Shown one piece after another: positions 1 to 5,513 of a stretch of DNA of 7,955 bases; positions within the stretch are counted from its first letter, which is position 1, and every line of letters begins with the position of its first letter. Location of the stretch: assembly GCA_025455345.1 (NCBI GenBank), contig JALOMS010000376.1, positions 1 to 7,955 of the forward strand, given 5' to 3'. The position numbers and the translations under genes are program-made. Source of the stretch: Thermoflexibacter sp. GTDB taxonomy: Bacteria; Bacteroidota; Bacteroidia; Cytophagales; Thermoflexibacteraceae. The notes under the pieces were generated by a model that saw only the letters and a list, made by a program, of their open reading frames with translations, was not told the DNA's origin and ran no database searches.

Positions 1-1137
1 TTACTATCTACAAGCAAGTTAGATACTAATAAAGTGGAACTACTTAATCAGTTGGGGTATGAGTATTTTGTAGATAATCCTCAAAAAGCACAGTTTTATG
101 CCCAACAGGCTTTAGAGTTGTCCCAAAGCCTGCGATTTGACAAGGGCATACAAATAAGTCAGCAACAAATTAGGCTAACAAATCAGGTTTTTAAAAAGCA
201 AAATAATTACTTTTATCTCTACTTTATAGGCATCTCTCTCTTAGTAGGCTTAGCTTATGTATTTCTACGCAATAATAGAAAAGTCAATGAACAGACCTCC
301 ACCCTACAATCCGCCTTAGAAGAAATGAAAATAGAACTTGAGGAGAAAGAAGAAATTATCAAACATCAAAAAGAAGAATTTGACGCATGGCACAATGATT
401 TAGAAAGCAAAATAACAGAGAGAACCATAGAGTTGCAAAGTGCGGCAGAGAGTCTTTTGCAAAGAAATAAGGACTTAGAAGAATTTTCCTATATCGTTTC
501 TCATAATTTGCGCGCTCCTGTGGCTAATATGCTTGGGCTAACCTCCTTATTCAAAAACCCTAATATGCAAGACGACCAGAGAAGAGAAATCTTACCATAT
601 TTAGAGGACTCTGCCATGCGGTTGGACACAACGATAAGAGATTTGAGCGAGGTCTTGTCTATTCGCAATAGCGCAATGAAAAGCCGAGAAATGATAAGTT
701 TGGAAGAATCAATCGCCTTCATTAAGAAAAATTTAAAGTACGAAATCAAAGAAAATAAGGCAGAAATACTTACGGATTTTTCTGCAATGGACAAACTATA
801 TACTGTCAAACCCTATTTGGAGAGCATTCTCTATAACCTAATTTCCAATTCTATCAAATACCGCTCTCCATACAGAAACCCTCTTATTACCCTTAAAACA
901 TACTTGCAAAATGGCTATACTTGCCTTTCTATCAGCGATAATGGCTTAGGAATAGACTTAAAATCAGGTACATATAAAATATTTGGCTTGTATCAGCGTA
1001 TGCACACGCATACAGAAGGCAAGGGATATGGACTTTATTTGGTACAAACACAGGTAGAATCCCTGAATGGCAAAATAGAGGTAGAAAGTGAGGTCGACGT
1101 AGGCACTACATTTAAAGTATATTTCAAAAATAACTAA
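1..1137 (+). CDS. TPR-containing membrane sensor histidine kinase (5' partial)
   Basis: The frame is open from the first base, so the N-terminus is outside the window; the GTG at 34 is only an internal codon. Counting codons from base 1, about 12-49 form a TPR-like helix pair (NPQKAQFYAQQALELS). A single membrane segment follows at about 70-89, then a charged coiled coil at about 95-160. The HisKA dimerisation helix carries the H-box SHNLRAPVAN with phospho-acceptor His168. The HATPase domain shows an N-box (NLISNSIKY, Asn279 and Asn283), a G1 box DNGLGI (313-318) and a G2 box GKGYGLYLV (340-348). The kinase should autophosphorylate in the cytoplasm and pass phosphate to a response regulator. 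No receiver domain or regulator gene is visible here. In Bacteroidota this architecture usually has more TPRs and a signal peptide upstream, which I infer but cannot see. The kinase call is firm; the stimulus is unknown. Confidence 0.93.
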   Translation, partial: LLSTSKLDTNKVELLNQLGYEYFVDNPQKAQFYAQQALELSQSLRFDKGIQISQQQIRLTNQVFKKQNNYFYLYFIGISLLVGLAYVFLRNNRKVNEQTSTLQSALEEMKIELEEKEEIIKHQKEEFDAWHNDLESKITERTIELQSAAESLLQRNKDLEEFSYIVSHNLRAPVANMLGLTSLFKNPNMQDDQRREILPYLEDSAMRLDTTIRDLSEVLSIRNSAMKSREMISLEESIAFIKKNLKYEIKENKAEILTDFSAMDKLYTVKPYLESILYNLISNSIKYRSPYRNPLITLKTYLQNGYTCLSISDNGLGIDLKSGTYKIFGLYQRMHTHTEGKGYGLYLVQTQVESLNGKIEVESEVDVGTTFKVYFKNN

Positions 1138-1290
1138 GTATTAGACAAAATTTGAGAGAGTTTGCATAGATTTTGTGCAAAAAATTTTTAAATCTTACAT
1201 TTATAACAAAAATTCAAAGTAATTTTAATAAGTTTAAGGTTTTGAAATAATATTGTATATTAGCATATATTTTTTGAGAAAGCTAACAAC

Positions 1291-2769
1291 ATGAAACGCA
1301 CCCAATTTTTGCTCTTATCTTTTGTATTGATATGGTCGTGTATCCCTATCGTGGATAGGATAGCTCCTACCATTCAAGATGTAAATAATCTACGCCTTAC
1401 TTATCATTTACAAGATACTATTAAGTTGTTCTTGACCTATCGCGATAACGATAGATTAGATTCTGCTATTATTAAGATTTCTCGCCAAGTGCCTGCTTCC
1501 AACAATCCTTTGGAGCAGACCATTGTTAGGAAGATGAGAGGTCGTAGGTTTGAGGATACTATCAGGATATTTATACCAAGAAATACACCACTTGGTATTT
1601 ATAATTTGCGAGTACAGCTACAAGATTTTGCCAAACTACAAGCCGTCCCCAGAGATACTATTTTTGAATTACTTGGGGATAACCGCCCACCTGTTTTCGT
1701 TACACAACCACAAGTCATCAGCACAGGAGTTGGCAATATCCCAGAAAGAGACCTGATGGGCAACTTTATTACTTGTCGTTCTTCGGTCATACAATTGGCT
1801 GGTACCATAGCAGATAATATTCGACTCCGAGAGATACGCGTTTCTTTAAACGATGGAGCTACTAATTTGCTCAATACTGCCAGAGTAGTAACCAGCGATA
1901 CAGTACGTTTATTGGGGCTTTTTGATAGAGATATTCGCATACCGAGTGATATAGCCGATGGGAAGGTCTTGAGAATGACCATTACTGCCATAGATGGCAA
2001 TAACAACTCTATTTCTCAGAATATTAATTTTATTGTCAATTGCGATGACCAAGCTCCCGCTATCAATATTACTCGCACCAATCCCCAAGTGAATGCTTCA
2101 CGAGAAGTTAATATCATTGAAGGAAATGGATTTAGTATATTAGAAGGAACGGTTACAGATAATAAAGGCTTGGGTACACTCGTCATTACCTTTAATGAAC
2201 TTAATCAGACTCGTAGGACAGTAGTAGAACGAAACTTGAATGGGGCAAGAAGTATAAAAATAGAAGAATTATTAGCAAGTATCCCAAACTCTGCGTCTTT
2301 GTTCCAAATACCTACGAATGCCACTCCCGGAAGTATTTTTGAGCTAATCGTTGCGATAAGAGACCAATCAGGTAATGTAGCAACTCCATATAGAGTATTG
2401 ATTACAGTAATCAGAGATGAAGTCCCCAGTATTTTTGTTACCAGAGTATCCATAGACAATAGAGAGATAATATTGGCAAGTGCCAATCTCGTAGCCAGAG
2501 GGCAAACGGTACAAATTGATGGGAAAATAGAAGAAGATAGAGGGTTGGAATATATACAAATATTATGGGGTCCAGAAGGGCAAGAATCTACCATAGTCAA
2601 TCTCAAAGGAAGTAACATCACTTTACCCTTTGACTTTGCTGACCCGCGTAGCGTTAATAGATTTGTTGTTCCAGACTCCAGAACTATTACCTCTATGCGC
2701 CTGATTATCAAAGCAAAAGATTTGAAAAATCCAGAAGAAATTCGCCAATTCGTATTCCAAGTTAGATAA
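1291..2769 (+). CDS. Lipoprotein with four Ig-like/cadherin-like repeats
   Basis: The 492-residue product starts with a short basic and hydrophobic signal ending in Cys17 (VLIWSC). This fits a lipoprotein signal, although Ile and Trp at -3 and -2 are not the commonest lipobox residues. The rest is four beta-rich modules of roughly 100-125 residues, starting near residues 25, 131, 253 and 376. Each opens with a proline-containing strand and contains a core of the type G-x-I-x-D-N-x-x-L-x-x-I-x-V (for example GTIADNIRLREIRV at 171 and GTVTDNKGLGTLVI at 286). The mature protein has only two other cysteines, Cys162 and Cys251, bracketing module 2. No acidic run directly follows Cys17, so a periplasm-facing anchor is at least as likely as surface display. 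No catalytic motif is seen; a structural or binding role is inferred. The stop codon overlaps the next gene's ATG. The start is the first ATG before a good signal sequence. Confidence 0.85.
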   Translation: MKRTQFLLLSFVLIWSCIPIVDRIAPTIQDVNNLRLTYHLQDTIKLFLTYRDNDRLDSAIIKISRQVPASNNPLEQTIVRKMRGRRFEDTIRIFIPRNTPLGIYNLRVQLQDFAKLQAVPRDTIFELLGDNRPPVFVTQPQVISTGVGNIPERDLMGNFITCRSSVIQLAGTIADNIRLREIRVSLNDGATNLLNTARVVTSDTVRLLGLFDRDIRIPSDIADGKVLRMTITAIDGNNNSISQNINFIVNCDDQAPAINITRTNPQVNASREVNIIEGNGFSILEGTVTDNKGLGTLVITFNELNQTRRTVVERNLNGARSIKIEELLASIPNSASLFQIPTNATPGSIFELIVAIRDQSGNVATPYRVLITVIRDEVPSIFVTRVSIDNREIILASANLVARGQTVQIDGKIEEDRGLEYIQILWGPEGQESTIVNLKGSNITLPFDFADPRSVNRFVVPDSRTITSMRLIIKAKDLKNPEEIRQFVFQVR

Positions 2770-3296
2770 TGAAAACAATAGTAGTGGCATCACAAAATCC
2801 AGTGAAAATCAGAGCAGTTAGAGAAGGCTTCGAGATGATGAAAATAGATGACTCCTTTGAGATGATAGGGCTAAATGTAAGCTCGGAGGTAAGCGACCAA
2901 CCCGCTACCGATGCGGAAACTTATCAGGGCGCAATCAATCGAGCTTATAATGCCCAAAAGGTAGAACCTAAAGCAGATTTTTGGGTCGGTGTAGAAGGAG
3001 GGGTAGAACATAAGGGCAATGATATGTATGCTTTTGCATGGGTAATTGTTTTGTCTAAAGAAAGAAAGGGAGAATCACGCACAGCTTCCTTCCAACTACC
3101 TTATAAAGTAGTAGAGTTGATTCAGCAAGGCGTAGAGCTGGGAAAAGCAGATGATATGGTTTTTGGAAAAATTAACTCAAAACATCATTTAGGCTCAGTA
3201 GGAATTTTGACACATGGGGAAATAGACCGCACTTCTCTCTACTCTCCTGCGGTTTGTTTTGCACTAATCCCTTTTGTGAATCAAAGTCTTTACTAA
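2769..3296 (+). CDS. yjjX: Inosine/xanthosine triphosphatase, YjjX (DUF84) family
   Basis: The 175-residue protein matches the family in length (E. coli YjjX is about 170) and in its ordered motifs. These are the N-terminal nucleotide loop SQNPVKIRAV (8-17), the SDQPATDAETYQGAINRA segment, the WVGVEGGVE strand-turn, and the C-terminal GSVGILTHGEIDR motif. Family members hydrolyse non-canonical (d)ITP and XTP to monophosphates in the cytoplasm, keeping deaminated purines out of RNA and DNA. The ATG shares one base with the upstream stop codon (TAATG), so translation is probably coupled to the lipoprotein gene. A functional link between the two is not obvious. The reading frame is intact. The family call is firm; the gene symbol is by homology to E. 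coli. Confidence 0.92.
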   Translation: MKTIVVASQNPVKIRAVREGFEMMKIDDSFEMIGLNVSSEVSDQPATDAETYQGAINRAYNAQKVEPKADFWVGVEGGVEHKGNDMYAFAWVIVLSKERKGESRTASFQLPYKVVELIQQGVELGKADDMVFGKINSKHHLGSVGILTHGEIDRTSLYSPAVCFALIPFVNQSLY

Positions 3297-3445
3297 ACCT
3301 TACAAAACTACAAGGATACTAAATTTCTTTGAAGTCATTTTCCTCAAAATATCTAAGAACAATCATTATCTTTAAGAAACTTTTAACACGATAAAATAGT
3401 TAAATAAATTAACTAATTTTAAAAAGTGTAAAAGTTTTATTTTTA

Positions 3446-3470
3446 ATTCCAGATTCCTAAATTCCAAATA
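3446..3470 (+). repeat. Degenerate ATTCCAGATT intergenic repeat, copy upstream of the methyltransferase
   Basis: The 12-mer ATTCCAGATTCC (3446-3457) is followed by CTAAATTCCAAAT and ends a few bases before the ATG at 3474. The same 12-mer recurs exactly at 4778-4789 before the next gene. A diverged copy at 4745-4757 (ATTCCAGGTTTCT) continues with a similar CTAATTC tail. The copy lies in the presumed 5' leader. It could be a stray genome repeat or a regulatory element; the window alone cannot decide. Confidence 0.55.
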
Positions 3471-3473
3471 GAT

Positions 3474-4679
3474 ATGAATACAACACCTATCATCAACTTA
3501 CCACCTGTGTATAATAAAATACAACAGCATGGCGTATTCCCAGAGCTTACTCATGACGAGATAGCGCGCTATAATTTCATCGCCAGTCTCAACAAGCACT
3601 TGGCTACGGTCGTTTCTCCTGCCAACAAAGTTGCCTACGAAAAACGTGTGAAGCCTCGCTTTCGCATGGAAAAAGGGCGCGAAATTCAGAACAGAGCCGA
3701 GTTGAAAGAAGCAATGAAAAAAGACCCTCAATACCAGACATGGAGTGCCTTGCGCCGATGTACGATGGAAATGAGGCAACAGGCAGGTCGTTCCATTGTT
3801 TTGCGTCAGGCGCACCGTTTGGCGGAGCGCGCCCAGAAATTCAATGAGCAGAGCAAAGATAGTTTGGTACTTAACCCCAATGTAAAAGTGCCTCATTACT
3901 TGACCATTATGGACAATCACTGTATGCCAGGGAGCTATCATACCGAACTTTTTAAGGGTGATGTAAGTGCAGCGGCTAACTATGATACAGGGCTGTTCGT
4001 AACTACGGCGGGCGGTCTTGGCAAGCTGACGGACGGAGGCGGGAAAGCACTTGCCGTCCATGTAAAAACGCATTTCCCTCATTTTAATCCTAAGCGAATT
4101 TTGGATATTGGTTGCGGTTTGGGACACAATACCTTGCCCTTGGCAATTGCTTTCCCAGAAGCAGAAGTGATAGGGATAGACGTAGGCGCGCCTATGCTTC
4201 GGTACGGACACGCACGCGCCGTTGCTTTGGGTATTAAAAATGTGAAATTCATGCAATTAGACGCACAATTTACGGGCTTTGAGAGCGAGAGTTTTGATTG
4301 GATACAAACGACTATGTTTTTACATGAAACCTCTCAAAAAGCTATCTATGGCATTATGAATGAGATATACAGAATGTTGAAACCCAATGGTTTGACCTTG
4401 CACATAGAACAACCGCAATACACCCCTGAAATGGACATCTATGAGCAGTTTATCAGAGATTGGGACGCTTACTATAACAATGAGCCTTTCTGGTCTAAAA
4501 TGCACGATATAGACGTAAAAGAACTCATGCAAACGGCAGGATTTAAGGTAGAAAATATGCTTCAATTCGGAGCAAGGGCTATCAATGACAACGAAGATTT
4601 TACCAAACCCAAAGCCCCAGAGGTAGAAGACCACGGTCGTTCCGCAGTTTGGAATGTGTTTGGGGCATGGAAAATCTAA
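3474..4679 (+). CDS. Class I SAM-dependent methyltransferase with a long N-terminal extension
   Basis: This is a 401-residue cytoplasmic protein with no signal or membrane segment. The Rossmann methyltransferase domain begins near residue 205. It has motif I LDIGCGLGHN (210-219), the acidic residue Asp236 in VIGIDVGAPM that should bind the ribose of SAM, Asp263 in MQLDAQF, and the motif IV region FDWIQTTMFLHE (274-285). The C-terminal part (PNGLTLHIEQPQY, then RDWDAYYNNEPFW) is the usual lid and last strands. Residues 1-200 are charged, largely helical and not a domain I can name; they probably shape substrate binding. From memory, similar proteins with this long N-terminus and the YDTG/YDAG and RDWDAYNNNEPFW motifs occur in Proteobacteria, often without assigned substrate. 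The coding DNA looks more G+C-rich than that of its neighbours, suggesting transfer. It is followed by the 119-aa gene, likely its partner. The last codons overlap an intergenic repeat unit. The methyltransferase fold is firm; the substrate is unknown. Confidence 0.88.
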   Translation: MNTTPIINLPPVYNKIQQHGVFPELTHDEIARYNFIASLNKHLATVVSPANKVAYEKRVKPRFRMEKGREIQNRAELKEAMKKDPQYQTWSALRRCTMEMRQQAGRSIVLRQAHRLAERAQKFNEQSKDSLVLNPNVKVPHYLTIMDNHCMPGSYHTELFKGDVSAAANYDTGLFVTTAGGLGKLTDGGGKALAVHVKTHFPHFNPKRILDIGCGLGHNTLPLAIAFPEAEVIGIDVGAPMLRYGHARAVALGIKNVKFMQLDAQFTGFESESFDWIQTTMFLHETSQKAIYGIMNEIYRMLKPNGLTLHIEQPQYTPEMDIYEQFIRDWDAYYNNEPFWSKMHDIDVKELMQTAGFKVENMLQFGARAINDNEDFTKPKAPEVEDHGRSAVWNVFGAWKI

Positions 4680-4734
4680 AAAATACGAAATCTGGAATGG
4701 AAAATCTGGAATTATAAATACGAAATTTTGAAAT
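4667..4734 (-). repeat. Tandem degenerate repeat overlapping the methyltransferase 3' end
   Basis: ATGGAAAATCT occurs at 4667-4677, forming the last codons and stop of the methyltransferase, and again at 4697-4707. AAATACGAAAT occurs at 4681-4691 and 4716-4726. Two tandem units of about 30 and 35 bases result. They contain ATCTGGAAT twice (4690-4698 and 4704-4712), which is the reverse complement of the ATTCCAGAT core found at 3446, 4745 (diverged) and 4778. The units are therefore reverse-orientation members of the same repeat family. Confidence 0.55.
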
Positions 4735-4744
4735 ACAATTCATC

Positions 4745-4794
4745 ATTCCAGGTTTCTAATTCACATTAAGATAGTTCATTCCAGATTCCACATT
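4745..4794 (+). repeat. Two forward ATTCCAGATT-type repeat copies before the 119-aa gene
   Basis: Copy one is ATTCCAGGTTTCTAATTC (4745-4762), continuing ACATTA. Copy two begins with the exact 12-mer ATTCCAGATTCC (4778-4789) and also continues with ACATTA. They face the reverse copies at 4687-4712: GAAATCTGGAAT (4687-4698) pairs with 4778-4789 at 11 of 12 positions. A transcript through this gap could therefore fold into a long-armed hairpin between the two genes. It has no T-run after it, so it does not look like a standard intrinsic terminator. Confidence 0.5.
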
Positions 4795-4822
4795 ATATCA
4801 TTTTCAGATTACATAAAAAATT

Positions 4823-5182
4823 ATGATTAACGACATTCTCTTATCAAATAATAAAAGCAAGGGTAAGCGACCCTATTTCATGGAAGACCCTGCCGTAGAG
4901 CGCGTGATGAATATTACGATGGCTGTGGCTACGGAGCTTGCTGTTACGCATGAACGTTTGGATACAATAGAACGCCTGTTGGAGAAAAAAGGGCTAATCT
5001 TGCGCGAGGAGATTGAGAAGTTCGAGCCTACGCCAGAGCAAGCAGAACAGCGTCAGCATTGGCACGCTACTTACATTGCAAGGATTCTGCGAATTGTACA
5101 GCAAGAATTGGAGGCTCTGCAACAAGCCCCTGAAAATAATAGGGATTTGGAAGAAATCGCAGAAGAATTGGGGGTGAGCTGA
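4823..5182 (+). CDS. Conserved helical protein of unknown function, paired with the methyltransferase
   Basis: The 119-residue protein is highly charged, with no signal, membrane segment or cysteine. After a basic N-terminal tail comes a segment KRPYFMEDPAVERVMNITMA (15-34), then a long amphipathic helix with coiled-coil character through VTHERLDTIERLLEKKGLI. A loop EKFEPTPEQAEQR follows, then a second helix (WHATYIARILRIVQQELEAL). I do not know an assigned function. From memory, short proteins with the pattern DPAVxRxxxMxxALAxExxVxxxRLDTxERLLExKG occur in Proteobacteria, sometimes near methyltransferases of the preceding type. The 143-base gap to the methyltransferase is filled with repeat copies, so a shared transcript is plausible but not shown. 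Base composition resembles the methyltransferase more than the surrounding genes. The helical-hairpin shape suggests a partner or dimerisation subunit (inference). The gene is likely real because of its codon-like composition, length and partner. Confidence 0.72.
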   Translation: MINDILLSNNKSKGKRPYFMEDPAVERVMNITMAVATELAVTHERLDTIERLLEKKGLILREEIEKFEPTPEQAEQRQHWHATYIARILRIVQQELEALQQAPENNRDLEEIAEELGVS

Positions 5183-5513
5183 GGGCATTAGTTTTTTTTT
5201 AATGATATGAGCTATCGCAGACCTTTGGTTCTATGGAAAAGGGCTTCCTATGAATGCGTACCCACCTGAAAAATTGGTAATTGCTTCATTGTTTGGGCTT
5301 TGTGCCGCCTTTGCAATGGGTATGGATTTTCCATTTTCCAAGAAAAGATTTTCAAAATTAGCAAATTGACTATCTTGCTAAAAAAGATTACTAAATCAAA
5401 ACTTCTTACTGCTACACATCGACTATTTTGTTTAGTTTTATGTTCAATGATATTTCTAAGCAATGCAAAACAGTATTTATCATTTAAATAAACGCTAAAA
5501 GTTTCCTAAATGT
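5183..5513. other. Gene-poor AT-rich spacer before the C25 peptidase gene
   Basis: No convincing full gene is seen in these 331 bases. A G followed by nine T at 5191-5200 lies just after the 119-aa gene, but no GC stem precedes it (only CATTA/TAATG around the run), so I do not call a terminator. The stretch 5211-5369 is open and described separately. The rest is AT-rich with no tRNA-like fold and no clear -33 TTTG / -7 TAnnTTTG Bacteroidota promoter before 5514. Confidence 0.5.
5211..5369 (+). pseudogene. Possible gene remnant or small membrane protein
   Basis: An open stretch runs from a stop at 5208-5210 to the TGA at 5367-5369. Its first part reads as IADLWFYGKGLPMNAYPPEK. The first ATG in frame is at 5250, which would give a 39-residue peptide with a hydrophobic stretch (LVIASLFGLCAAFAMGM) and a basic tail (KKRFSK). 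The phrase GLPMNAYPPEKLV before and after that ATG resembles the PPxxLV region of ICMT-like membrane methyltransferases. However, the G-x-Y and RHPxY motifs that should follow are absent. It could be a decayed fragment, a small single-span protein, or chance. Sequence on the opposite strand and in other frames offers nothing better. Confidence 0.22.

Noticed and set aside
1144..1181. Weak inverted repeats after the kinase (ACAAAAT/ATTTTGT and TTTGCA/TGCAAA) as an intrinsic terminator
   Set aside because: The stems are short and AT-rich, compete with each other, and are not followed by a clean T-run; too weak to call.
1240..1276. Possible Bacteroidota promoter (TTTG at 1241-1244, with TATATTAG at 1256 or a TTTTTTG at 1270) before the lipoprotein gene
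   Set aside because: Spacings do not fit the -33/-7 consensus well (one too short, the other leaves almost no leader), and AT-rich spacers give such matches by chance.
2205..2711. Minus-strand open frame of 168 codons inside the lipoprotein gene
   Set aside because: It is antisense to the repeat-bearing lipoprotein, lacks any motif, and its composition follows the opposite strand.
3328..3357. TTTG (3328-3331) followed by TATCTAAG (3350-3357) as a promoter for the methyltransferase
   Set aside because: The second element has two mismatches to TAnnTTTG and the implied leader is over 100 bases; not strong enough to list.
3498..4256. Long minus-strand open frame (252 codons) inside the methyltransferase gene
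   Set aside because: It lies wholly antisense to a gene with clear SAM-binding motifs; its translation has no recognisable domain and looks like a codon-composition shadow.
5186..5204. G plus nine-T run after the 119-aa gene as a terminator
   Set aside because: No GC-rich stem precedes the T-run; only a five-base CATTA/TAATG pair flanks it.
5248..5491. Overlapping short open frames on both strands in the spacer before the C25 gene (63 and 71 codons)
   Set aside because: They have no motif, only a rare-start or arbitrary start, and AT-driven composition; neither is better than chance.
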